From Prorocentrum cordatum (Eukaryota; Sar; Dinophyceae; Prorocentrales; Prorocentraceae), in NCBI GenBank assembly GCA_963575745.1, contig CAUYUJ010001343.1, forward strand, positions 1-64,000: a DNA stretch of 64,000 bases. Reading direction: 5' to 3'. The translations under genes were made by a program, and so were the position numbers. The notes under the pieces were generated by a model. The model ran no database searches and was not told the origin of the DNA. It was given only the letters and a program-made list of their open reading frames with translations. Below, in pieces: positions 12,057 through 22,012 of the stretch; positions within the stretch are counted from its first letter, which is position 1, and each line of letters begins with the position of its first letter.

Positions 12057-13424
12057 CTAACCTTGCTCATCCAATACCCTCCTGGACTCTACGATCCGCC
12101 GTGTGCGCCATGTCCTCCTCCTCCCCCTGGCCCTCCCGCACGCCGCCCCCCCCCCCCCTGGCCGCGCAACCTCCTGCCTCTTCATCATGCCCACCTCCTC
12201 CCCTCCATGGCCCCCAAGTTCGCTCGCCCAAAGGGGGGTGGGGAAGAACCGCCTGGCAACGTTCAGACACCGCCCCGATGCCTTCTCGTGAGGCTGCAGG
12301 GAGGAATAAAGAAGGGAGAGGTTGTGAAAGTCGCACTTGCCACTGCGATTCCTGGCCATGGTGGAGGTGAACGCCCTCCAAGCGCCACCTCGGCCAGCCT
12401 TCTTTCTCGCAGGTCGCGGGGCCAAGGCGCGCTTCGCATCGCGCCTGAGCTTGCGAACCTTGCGGGGCCCAGCAGAAGGCACAGCTGGCATTGCCTCCTC
12501 CTGCCTGCTCTTGCACCTGCGGCACAGCCACTCCGCGTTCAAAGTCACAGCATTCAGCGGGTGCGTCTGCACTCGCCCCATGATCAACCGTCGCAGCGTG
12601 GCGTGCAAACATTCAATAGCTGACGTATCCGTGAAAATGGTCATGGCCGTGGCCCGCAACACGCTCATGGCAGCATCGCTCCCTAGCCCCTCCTCTCGAA
12701 ACCGCTTTCGCCATTGCAACGTGAAGTCGTCGAGGAAACAATCAGGCTCATCCAATACAACATCAACGAAAGACGGATCATATAAGCAAGTGAACAATTT
12801 GTATGGGTATGTGTCATGATGTATGTACATAAGCTCCTTGACAGCACACAGCGCCCTCGATATCAGCTTGAAGATGCGATGCCTAAGATTGATGCGCCAA
12901 CAGTCACGCCTCAGAAGAGACCAAGACGTGTCAACAGTAAGAAGCCTGCGGAGATGTTCTAAGCAACGTTCTTCAATATCCAGTGTCGCCACCTCGCTGA
13001 TCCTGTACTTGCGGGGCACGTGCACACCACCATCCGCGCGAGCCCGAGATGCAACGCCTCTCTGTCGCAATTCCCATTTCGAACTGCTCAACGTGAACAT
13101 ATCCTTCATCAGGCATCGAAGTGGTTCCAACACCATGCGAAAAATGATGAGGATCACGGATGGGCACGTGTTGCACCATATCAGGCCGATTCTACGGAAT
13201 CGGCTGTGCCTCTGCGCCCACGACTCGGTGCTGCCACCTGCAGGCGGCGCGCCTCCCTCAGCGGGCTGGCCAGGCGGGCCGTCGAGACCAGCGTCAGGCT
13301 CTGGCCCTGCTGGCTCTCCAGCCTCAAGCGGCAAGGCGTGCACTCCGTCGGCGACGGCGGGCAGGTGCACCTCGAAATCCCTCTGGCCATCTAGCTTGAG
13401 CGGAAATGGCACAGGACCGAATAC
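12057..13424 (-). pseudogene. Gene A, second coding block
   Basis: The block starts after the acceptor at 13,425-13,426 and aligns with gene B residues from the MDE region onward: VILIIFRMVLEPLR against VVIIRQVLEPLR, WELRQRGV against WEIKQRGM, IFKLISRALCAVKELMYIHH against AFKLLSRSECQVREAFMHRH, and IECLHATLRRLIMGRVQTH against IESRHASIRRRLMVRGVQTH. A trailing WRAFTSTMARNRSGKC matches WHAFLREQSLGQTGRQC. Similarity ends near 12,250; the frame stays open to 12,057 but that part is arginine/glycine-rich and probably intronic. The true donor was not identified. The linker after the acceptor is rich in Pro, Gly and Ala, as in B. Confidence 0.65.
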
Positions 13425-14622
13425 CTGGCGAAATCGGAAACCCGCCAACGTGACCCTTGTCAAGTCGAGGCGTGAGTGGATACCAAGTGCTGGCTGACAG
13501 GGCTGCAAGGCGCCTGCGAAGACCCCATCGTGCGGCGCTGGGCCGCGTGCATCGCGCCCCTGGGCAATGGGCGCGTCGCCTGAGACACCCTCGCAAAATC
13601 ACGAAGCGGAGGGTGGGGAGTTGCCATGCAACAACATCGAATGATAACATTGAACGGCTATCCTAAGATGCCCCGAGTGATATGAAAACGTTGAAACATT
13701 ACGGCGTCGCCCTCGGATGTTAACCACTGGTCGCTTCACTCGTAGCCTTCGCTCAAAACTGAGAGAACACGGGGGTGGCGGGTTGAAACAACATATAAAA
13801 AACGACCCCAGATGGCACCCATGATGGCCGAATGACTCGAGCGCACCGAAAGACCAAATGCATCGAAAAAACGCTGCTTAACAACAGTTTCGCCCGACAC
13901 ATCCCCTGGATGCCACCTCGGCACAGCCGAGAAATTTAAACGGTAACTGTCACATGTGACAGTTGCTGCAGTCTCCGCCCCTTGCCCCCCACCCACCCCC
14001 CCAGGTCGTTACCACTACGTTCGGCAAACCCGAAACGACCGAGGTGTCACACGTGACGGCGACGGCGCCTGCTTCGCGAAATACCACCAGCATTAACAAC
14101 ATAAGGGCCCCCTTCGTCCGCCCAGAGGCGGCGCATGCGTTTTATGGCGCGGTCGCAAGGCATCGAGCATGAGAGTGCCACATGTGACGGACTTCCTTGC
14201 CACCCACCCCCTCCTCGTCGCCATTGCCGTCTTCGCACTCTTTGCAACGGCGGAAAAACCACTCGCGAAAGCGCAGGGGTTCACGCCGCGGGGGTGGGGG
14301 GGGGTGGAAGGGGGCAACACCATCATCATATTCATTCTCACCGTCTTTGTTCGCCCTGGGACGCCAGGGGCGCCTTGCACGACGCATAGTGCGACGCGCG
14401 TGACACCGCCGCCGCCGCCACCGCCGCCACTAACACCACCGCCATCGAGCGCGCCACGCCCACCACCAGACGTGGACGCGCGACCCGTCGCACGTTTGGG
14501 CATCCAGGCTCCCTCGCGCACATGCCGCCGAGACCGCTGAGCAGGCACGGTGGCGGCCATTGCCGCAGGCATCTGGCTAACTATGCTTGCCGACGCTGTG
14601 GACGCAGAACAAAAAGGCCAAC
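13425..14622 (-). other. Gene A intron 1 (absent from gene B)
   Basis: Inferred 1,198-base GT...AG intron on the minus strand. The donor follows CFDE at 14,623; the acceptor TTTCGCCAG precedes VFGPVPF at 13,424. Both are phase 0. Gene B reads straight across the corresponding point (MDEFILLDG). The intron contains a G-rich stretch at 14,290-14,310 and the CACATGTG motifs listed separately; it holds no coding sequence I can recognise. Confidence 0.55.
13945..13964. repeat. 20-base perfect palindrome, first of three CACATGTG-type motifs
   Basis: AACTGTCACATGTGACAGTT is its own reverse complement. Related motifs follow at about 14,046 (GTCACACGTGAC) and 14,174 (GCCACATGTGAC). All three lie in gene A intron 1. 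Spacings are about 97 and 128 bases. This could be a binding site or the remains of a small inverted-repeat element. Confidence 0.6.
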
Positions 14623-16183
14623 CTCGTCGAAACAAATGTCAGCACCAACCCACCGATGTTCAGGATATGTGCTGTACTTGTGCCCAGACAGAGCCCTGAC
14701 CACAACATGTTGCATCATCTTGCGCGCCTTCGCCATGTTTGGCTGCGCTCCATCCGCGCGAGGTGGCGTGAATACTTCGATGGCGTTCTCGTTTTTCCAG
14801 TCACCGTTGAGAAGCGTGGACAACAGTACGCGCCGTTCAGAGATATTCACACCACGAGCACAACACAAATCCAGACACAATTCCCGATACCGCTGCGACT
14901 CGATGGTAGGATGTCCAACCACCACTTGGAGCCGATGTCCCACATCTTCTGCGATGCATTTCCTCCAGCGCGCCATCAGACCAGGGGAGGTGATAGACAA
15001 CACAAAATTAACCAAACCAGACAATTCGATCTTCTCTAAATCGTACGTCCTCGACTGGCATCTGGCATCAGAGTGGATGTCGCAGGGGAGGTGCAACCCA
15101 ATCCAATCCGAACCCCGGGCGTCATTGATATTCCTCTCTGCCACGAGATTCGAAGCGCGCTGGTCGGTTTTGGACACGCGCGCCTTTACTTCGAAACCCT
15201 CGCAATGCCTGGAAGCGCCAGATGCCCGAAGCGCGGCTGCGGTCATGACACCACCCGTGCACCGCTCGAGGACCTGTATATGAGTGAGAGACAAGCCTGT
15301 GAACATCACCACATCCAATGATTCTCCTCTGGTGACACCGATGAGCGCTACAAACGACGCTTGTGCCTGAAGCAACTTTGGCGTGATACACTCTTTGCCG
15401 AGGCACGCGTCCATTAGAAACTGAATCGCCTGATCTGCAGGCGCGCTGGGATTTTGTTTCTTCCGCACAAGCTCATATTGCAAAGATCTCACCAGCAATT
15501 TCATTGAAGTTTCGTCGTGCCTGCTGTGCTCCATATAATAAATGGGCCTGACTGAACCAGACTGGGCAATGGTGCTGGCAAGGGTTCGCTCGAAGTCGTA
15601 TCTGGCGGCCATGTCCACAACCGACAGCGACGTTGCCAAAGTGGCCAGCATGCCAGGCACATCGCGCCTCGACGCTGATACGTCGTGCGCAAGGCCCTGC
15701 AACGTGCGAGCCCCTGCCCCAGTGCGACAAAACAACTCCATTGTCAGCGCCCAGTGGGGGGGGGGGGTCGTGAGCGGCATAACCCTCCATACCCTGCACG
15801 CAGCGGACAGGCCGATACAGCGGAGTCAATCCAAAGTCTGTGCTGTGCGAACGCTGGGCCAAGATATTGTCGACCCCATCTGCCGCGCAGCACGGCAACC
15901 CGCGGCCGTCGTACGGTGCAATGTCCAGCATGTCTCAGCGATTCGGCGCGACGGCGCCCTCGGCTGGGCCAGCGGGATCGGCCGCGGCCCCTCGGGCCCG
16001 CTTGGCAGCCTCAGCCGCCCGAGCGAGCTCGCAGATCTCAGCTCGAGACGTCCTCGCAGGCACCGATGCTGCCCGCCGCTTCGCGGCGACCTGCTTGGAG
16101 GTGACAGCAGCAAGTGCCCGAGAAGGCCGTGCATCGTCGGGGACAGCGTCCAGCACGGCCGCGTCGCCAGGGCCCTCGGCCAT
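14623..16183 (-). pseudogene. Gene A, first coding block (N-terminal half)
   Basis: The start is taken at ATG 16,183 because the following MAEGPGDAAVLDAV matches MADGWGDVLAEVAG of gene B. An upstream in-frame ATG would add a hydrophobic MFEVLRLVLALCLAFP stretch resembling a signal peptide, but gene B does not share it. The frame meets TGA at 15,935-15,937, then continues protein-like to the G run at 15,756-15,767, where it must shift by one to continue as HWALTMELFCRTG. From there to 14,623 it aligns with gene B through DETSMKL, KLLQAQASFVALIG, IGLHLPCDIHSDARC and LLNGDWKNEN. The block ends at GAG|GTTGGC (donor at 14,622-14,621), phase 0. The match to B on both sides of the damage argues for one ancestral exon. 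Confidence 0.65.
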
Positions 16184-16589
16184 GGGGAACGCCAGACACA
16201 GGGCAAGCACGAGACGCAAAACCTCGAACATATTCGAACAAAGCCGAAACAGCTACGGATGAGTGCGAAAAGGCGCGGAAGCCCTTACGATATGTTTAGC
16301 GCGGTGGAATCGGCTAGAAAAGCGTTGTGCTCACAATGGGGATGTGACAGCGTGGGGTTTTATTCGGTGCTTGTTCGTGTCGCATGAATCCACCGACAGA
16401 ACTGGGCTAGCCCAAGCCTGCCAGCAAAACACCTCGCCCCCTCGAGAGCAACGGGGCCTCCAAAGGGCCACGTTGGATCCTGGCCGAAGGCCGTGCGCGC
16501 CGCCGCGTCGGAAATCATGTTAAGACAAGTAACAAAGCATGCCCTGGCAACCCTTTGCATTATTGGGTGCAGTTGCGAATGTCGTGGCC

Positions 16590-16770
16590 ATTGCGATGCT
16601 TGAAGGGGGGTGGCACGGGCGGGGGGGGCATGTCCGTAACATGTGAACGGGGTCGATGCTTGGTTGGGGGTGACAAGGGCGGGCGGGGGGGGAATCTTGA
16701 GTGGGGGGTGGCAAGGGCGGGCGGGGGGGATGTCGCGGGGCGGGCGGGGGGGGGCTAAAATTCGAAGGGC
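16590..16770. repeat. G-rich tract
   Basis: Repeated runs of three to nine G in units such as GGGCGGGCGGGG. Such sequence can form four-stranded G structures. It sits in the region between divergent genes A and B. Confidence 0.6.
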
Positions 16771-16854
16771 GGGTTGTTTACTTGCATGGAAGGTGACCAT
16801 GGCGGGCGGGGTGGGATGTCATGACACGCCACGATAAGGCGCCCTCTCTCCTAA

Positions 16855-17035
16855 GCAGGCGGGGAACGAGCAGGCGGAAGAGGAAGCGGAGGAGAAGAGG
16901 AGGCGGAGGAAGAGGAGGAGGAGGAAGGCGAGGAAGAGGAAACGAAGAAGGCGGAGAGGAGGAGGCGGAGGAGGAGGAGGCGGATGAAGAGGAGGAGGAG
17001 GAGGAAGAGGAGGAAGAGGAGGAGGACGACGACGA
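16855..17035. repeat. Purine-rich (GGA/GAA)n tract
   Basis: Imperfect GAGGAGG/GAAGAGG repeats on the plus strand. The acidic or serine-rich open frames crossing it are artefacts. Confidence 0.8.
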
Positions 17036-18118
17036 TCGGACATAGCGTCTGAACTCAGGCACAGCCCAGTGATCGAATCAATCCCGCGATCGCGACTCTG
17101 CGAAACCAGCGAACTGCAGCGGACAAAAATTCCGCGCCCATTCAAACTGCCCACAAGGGTAACCCCCGCATCACAACACGGGAAGCCCTGCGTCCTGCGC
17201 CCCGAGGAGACGTCGCTGGCACCGCGGCCAACCCGAGGTAGACCCACCGCGCCCGAGATGGCGTTTACCCTGGTTGCCGCGGCGCCCTCCCCAAGGCACA
17301 CGGCACAGGGCCGCGCGGCGGAAGCACCGGCGCGGCGACATATCTGGCCTAGCCTAGCTCATGGGCGGGTAGCAAGTGCCCAAAGGGGGAAGCGAGGACT
17401 CCGCTGAGTGGGCGGAGCCCCCTTAGCCCCGATCGCTGCCCCGCCTAAGCCGCTCATGGCACTTGCAGCACACTTCCAAACCAGATCTGGCCAGACAAAT
17501 CCCACCTGGGCATCAACGTGTAACCCCTGTATCCCTCTGGTAATATCCGCGCCGTTCCAAACAGGGGCGGCGGCGACGGCGGCGGCAATGGCGGCGGCAA
17601 ATACGACGACGGCAACGATCTGTCAAGGTCTCCAGAGGTCCTGGAAGTCCCTGGAGGTCGCCAGAGGCCCACTGCAAGCCCTCAAAGAAAAAAGCATGTC
17701 CGACACCCTTGAGGCTCGGTGCTCGAAACCCCCACGTCGACGACGCCCACCATCGCAACGACGACGACCGACCGACGACGCACGACGACTGGCCAACGGC
17801 GACCAGCAACGGACGACCAATGACTGGGGCACCAACAAAAAAGATAACAATCATCGACACTGCCACTCCGTGGGGCGACGAGGGAAGCAAGAGCGACATC
17901 GGCACCTCTCTCTCCTCGGAACCACGAGGAGGACGGACCGTCGGACCGACGGACCGACGGCAAAACAAGAGGAAGACATTCGCCTAGCGAAAGACCCAAC
18001 CATTCGCGGATGTGAGTACCGCAATTGTGGACATCGTCTTCGGTGGCGCTCCCTGTGGGGCCACGGACCGTGTGAGGATCCAACATCACAGGACGGTTGG
18101 GGAAGAAAAACATCTGCA

Positions 18119-18265
18119 TAAACTTTTAGAGCTCCGCGCAGAGTTCCTTGATCGGCGTTGGAGCTCCCCTGGCGGCGCCTCAGGCGCCGTCCAGGGCGCG
18201 CTCCGCGCGCCAGGGGGGGGGTCCAGCAAGGAGTCAAGAAATCCCCGTGGATCTCCGAAAGTTTA
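18119..18265. mobile_element. Inverted-repeat element, type 1, copy 1
   Basis: It begins TAAACTTTTAGAGCTCCGCG and ends ATCTCCGAAAGTTTA, the ends being inverted copies. The loop contains GGCGGCGCCTCAGGCGCCG-like secondary palindromes. About 147 bases, no coding capacity. It belongs to a five-copy family in this window. Confidence 0.75.
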
Positions 18266-18579
18266 CCCGATTCAACTTTATTCGACCCCGCCTCCCTTAT
18301 ATCCTCGCATCCTAAAACAACGCGGACGGAAGATCTCTGCCAAGTCTCGGCATCCAGGGGCTCGATGTACGGCCCCTGGGCCGTCAGACCTGGGCTCGGG
18401 ATGGGGTGCAGACCTCTAGGGAGCCACGCTGTGAGCCGCGGTCGCCTACCTCCGAGATCCGACGCTGCGAAAAAAACGGCAGCATCGCGAGCAGATCCCG
18501 TCCACCTGTGACGGCCCCAGGGTCCCACATCGGGCGAGGAGACACCAGGTGCAAGCAAAGAACATCTGGGGGCGACACA

Positions 18580-18700
18580 CGGGCACCGATGCCGCTCCTC
18601 CTCGGACCTCTCCTGGGGTACGCTCTGGACCAGAAGTTCGGAGCAAGCCCAGGGCCAACGAGGAGGGACGAGGGCCTCCCGGGAGAGACTCAGGAAAAGC
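18580..18700. repeat. Dispersed repeat, copy 1 (partner near 39,200)
   Basis: CACCGATGCCGCTCCTCCTC, then CGGACCTCTCCTGGGGTACG, then GACGAGGGCCTCCCGGGAG matches 39,202-39,320 in the same orientation. Weaker similarity extends upstream of both copies for about 100 bases. Function is unknown. Confidence 0.6.
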
Positions 18701-18879
18701 AAACACTTGTTTATTACGTCGGCGGCTGGGCAGGGGACGTCTGCGCTGGCGAATGGATCAGGCCTGACCCGGGGATGCCGTCAGAGCAAATTATGCCACC
18801 ATGCAAGGGGAGGAGCGGGAGGAGGGGGCGGACGGAGCGAGCGGCTCAGGGGGGGCGGGGCAGAAAGGCGAACACGAAG

Positions 18880-19077
18880 TATCGGTACCCGTCGGTCGGA
18901 AGAACTGGGGTAGAGGCATGAAGCAGGAAGGCGATGAAGTAGACTGGGCCTCCGCCCGCTCCCTTCAGAGGAAGGAGGGGGGAAACCACTCGATCATTGA
19001 AGTAGGAAGGCACTGAAAATAAATTGGGACCTGGGGATCGAGCCACCTTCAACGACCGACGGGTAGAGGTATCGGTG
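18880..19077. mobile_element. Inverted-repeat element carrying the CGGTCGGAAGAA repeat
   Basis: The left end TATCGGTACCCGTCGGTCGG pairs with the right end CGACCGACGGGTAGAGGTAT. Part of the interior recurs at 19,897-19,990 next to the type 1 hairpin there. No coding capacity. Confidence 0.5.
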
Positions 19078-19177
19078 CAATGACTTGTTCTCCTCCGACG
19101 CCCACATCTCTGCGACGGCCCGACGGCCCGACGGGGGGCGGCGGACCAGTCGGGCGTTGCTTCACGGGGGGCGATCA

Positions 19178-19240
19178 GTGTGTGTGTGTGTGTGTGTGCG
19201 TGTGTGCGTGTGTGTGTGTGTGAATATATGTGTGTTTGTG
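19178..19240. repeat. (GT)n microsatellite
   Basis: Alternating GT with a few GC interruptions. Confidence 0.9.
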
Positions 19241-19361
19241 GCTGTGGGGAGACTCGTACACCTTTCGTGCCCCAGGGGAGGGAGCCCTCTAGGGCCTCCT
19301 CGGGGCACAAAAGGTGCACATGCTCTTCACCTCCCATATATCGCCCCCCCCAAAACAGTTA

Positions 19362-19520
19362 AGGACGCACGATGAGGATGCAATGGCCTTGAAGGCCATA
19401 ACGGCACTTTGCGAGCGGGGCGCGGCAAGCGAAAGCGGCCCAGCACGGGCCGAAGAGGCAAGGATGCAAGGGTAGCCTTGGAAAACCGCGCATCTGTCCT
19501 CTGCGGGTTGACTGCACGGC
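19362..19520. repeat. Dispersed repeat G, copy 1
   Basis: It shares GATGAGGATGCAA-type ends, a GGCACTTTGCGAGCGGGGCG core and GCAAGGATGCAAGGGTAGCC with 37,340-37,488 and 55,542-55,678. About 150 bases. Confidence 0.65.
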
Positions 19521-19782
19521 CTCGTTTTTTTGCAACTCCCACTGATACCGCCCTACAATCACGCAACCCGTAGGTCCCGCGTTGCACAACCAGTTAAACG
19601 TCGCAACAAATCACCACGGGAGCCACGGACCCCATCCTTCTACGTCATTTCACTAACCGCATCGATATCTGAAAGCCCCGGGGCCCGAACACGAGCGAAA
19701 ACATCCGTTGTGAAACAATTGCAACGCCAGTTCCCCGGGGAACACGCCCAGACTGGCAGAAGAAGAAACAATGGCGCTACCA

Positions 19783-19898
19783 TAAACTCGTGGTGCTCCG
19801 CGCGGACTTCTTGGAGTCGCGCCAGGGGCGGCGCCAGAGGCGCCGCCAGGGCGCTCCAGCGCAGATCCGAGAAATCCACGCGGAGCGCCAAGAGTTTA
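19783..19898. mobile_element. Inverted-repeat element, type 1, copy 2
   Basis: Ends TAAACTCGTGGTGCTCCGCG and GCGGAGCGCCAAGAGTTTA are inverted. The centre GGCGGCGCCAGAGGCGCCGCC is itself palindromic. 116 bases. Confidence 0.8.
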
Positions 19899-20296
19899 CC
19901 CATCGGTCGGAAGAAGTAGGTAGAAACATGAAGTATGAAGGCGTTGAATGTAGAATTGGTCTCCGTCAGCCCCCCAAGGAAGAGGGAAGAAGGGATGAGA
20001 TGAGATGAGACGACTCCCAGGGACGTCCAGGGAGGAAGGAATCAGCCCAAAACAAAAGTGGGGGGGGTGCACCATCGAAGGAGATGTTTGCGACAGGTGC
20101 ACGCGGCCCCAACTAAGGCCTCCCACGGGCCTCTTCACGAGCTCGGATGCGCTCGTGGAGGCGGGCCAGTCGAGCTTCATACGGGACAGCGCTGTCCAGA
20201 GGACAACTGGCACTGCTGGCGACGGTGGTCCTGGAAACGACCGATGGGTATGATTATGCGTTTTTCGTTCTTCGACAAACCCGACGGACCGACCAG

Positions 20297-20445
20297 TCTG
20301 ACGGACAACCCTGAGACCCCTGGACGTCCATTGATTTTTGGTGTGAAAGCGTCGCGCCTTCCATGGGAAAACCATCCAAGAAACCCAGGGCACCCTGGAG
20401 GCAAGCAGGGTGCTTCTTGGCATGGACCCCACTGTATGCCGTTTT
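20297..20445. repeat. Dispersed repeat F, copy 1
   Basis: It contains GGACGTCCATTGATTTTTGG, AAACCCAGGGCACCCTGGAG and GCAAGCAGGGTGCTTCTTGG. Other copies are at 37,493-37,668 (inverted), 38,093-38,258 and 54,677-54,853. Confidence 0.75.
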
Positions 20446-20641
20446 CCTTGTTCAGCAGTCGGGCGTTGCCAGAACTGGGTTTAGTGGGGTCTGGTTTAGT
20501 GATGTGTACTGGGGGACGCCTGACCCCGGAACTGCCGTCACCCGCAAAAACACCAGCTCTGTACGGCACACCTGGTTTCTGGTGATTCTGGCCAAGTGAG
20601 GGGCTCCAGGGCCCTACTACGAGCCGGGTCTCCTTACCTAG

Positions 20642-20891
20642 AGGCCTCCCAGATGGGGTCCGAGTAGATAGGGTCGGAGGATCGCGCCGCATCGCCGATA
20701 CATCGCCGATGCATCGCCGATGTATCGCCGATGTATCGGCCATGCACTGGCGACGTCGGCGGTACATCCACGACGTCGGCGCGGAGAAAATTGAGCCCCT
20801 CATCGAGCCGCATCGACGATGTATCGTCGATGCATCGGCGATGCGGCGCGATCCTCCGACCCCATCTACTCCGACCCCATCTAGGGGGCCT
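20642..20891. mobile_element. Inverted-repeat element, type 2 (ATCGCCGATGC family), copy 1
   Basis: The left end AGGCCTCCCAGATGGGGTCC is mirrored by a right end of CCCCATCTAGGGGGCCT, with inverted repeats of about 60 bases reaching into an interior made of CATCGCCGATG units. The structure is palindromic nearly throughout. No coding capacity. It lies just downstream of repeat F, as do the two copies near 38 kb. Confidence 0.75.
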
Positions 20892-21089
20892 GGTTCCTGG
20901 GGTCATGGCTACACCCGAGACAGACCCAACGGACCCCACCAGCCTGCTGGGGCTGCCAGCGCGGCCGCCGCCGGGCCCGCCGGCGAGCCAGGCGCTGCCC
21001 TGCCGCGGCCCGGGGGCGCGGTGCTCGGGGCTGGGCTGGCGCGCGGGGCGGGCGGCGCCCTCGCGCCTGGCGCGGCCAGCGGCCGGGGA

Positions 21090-21215
21090 GGTCGCGGGTG
21101 TCGTCGCCGTTCGTCGTCGACACCCGTCGTTCGGCGCCGTCGCCGTCGTCGCTCAGCGCCGTCGCCGTCGCGATTATGGCAGGGGAGTTGCAGCAGCAGT
21201 CGTCGTCGTCGACGT

Positions 21216-21256
<41 letters not shown>

Positions 21257-21310
21257 CCGACGCCGTCGCCGTCGTCGTCGCCGTCGCCGTCGTCGTCGTC
21301 GTCGCGGGAG
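21090..21310. repeat. (GTC/GCC)n triplet repeat
   Basis: Imperfect CGTCGTCGCC units. Arginine-, aspartate- and serine-rich frames across it are artefacts. Confidence 0.85.
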
Positions 21311-22012
21311 TGGAGTCGGGTTATGATATGCGTGGCCCCCTCCAGCTGGGAAAATGATAACTCCCCACAACATCTCCCAGGGAGTCTCAAAACAGTTGTT
21401 TCCTACGTTTCCGACGCAGCCCCAAAACAGTTTTAAAAAATCAAAAACAATGCTCGCTCGTATCAATTCGATAATGCGTAAAACATAATAGTTCTAACGT
21501 TTTGCTGGGTCCGCCTCGGGTCCGCAGCGCATCGTCCCCCAAGAACCTCAGCGCGCGCTGAGTGCGATGTGTAGTTTGGCGGGGTTCAGCCCCTTTCCCC
21601 ACAGGTGCGATGCGAGGTTCCGTATGGTTCAACCTAGGCCCTTTCAGGCCCTCCCCCCCCGTGCCCTTTGGGCAGGACGCGCACCGACTCGACGTCCGCC
21701 TTGCTCTGTTTTGAATAGGGGGTTGGGTAATGAGCGAGGGGGGAGACAAAATAAGGTCGGGGGCTGGGCGGGGGTGGGCGGGGGGGGGGCACATGACACA
21801 TGACAGAAAGGAAGGCTGTGATGAGCGGGGTGCAAGCGCCCTTGCCCCCCCCCCCCCCTTCCCAAGGGATTCAGGACGCTCCCCCCCCCCCCCCCCGTCG
21901 CCAACGGCAGCAGCATCACCGCCATCATCATCACCACGCGCTGCCGTTTTGGATCGTACATGTCTCGGCAAGGCTTTGGCACTTTGTGTCCATTTTTTGC
22001 GGCAAGACCGCG

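Larger units (their letters stand above)
3895..16183 (-). pseudogene. Gene A: multi-exon dinoflagellate family member, copy A (probably damaged)
   Basis: This is the full span of a minus-strand gene whose coding blocks match, in order, those of gene B at 22,013-27,143. Blocks are at about 16,183-14,623, 13,424-12,250, 9,514-8,531, 5,211-5,086 and 4,724-3,895. Shared landmarks are a MAEGPGD/MADGWGD start, HDETSMKL, LNGDWK, IECLHATLRR with a following QTH, a WYHIGLHYFS segment, DRWGVFSELD, and a C-terminal Cys-rich GHGCKC segment followed by KPLGFL. The function is unknown. An in-frame TGA at 15,935-15,937 and a frame change inside a 12-base G run at 15,756-15,767 suggest it is a pseudogene, unless these are assembly errors or an unrecognised intron. 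Introns total more than 7 kb and are stuffed with repeats, unlike gene B. Confidence 0.7.

Noticed and set aside
15542-16387. Long plus-strand open frame
   Set aside because: It is antisense to gene A's first coding block, which aligns with gene B; composition is shadow-like.
21800-22012. Upstream extension of gene B's reading frame
   Set aside because: It encodes poly-Pro and poly-His from C-rich and CAT-rich DNA, and gene A's homology begins at the later methionine.
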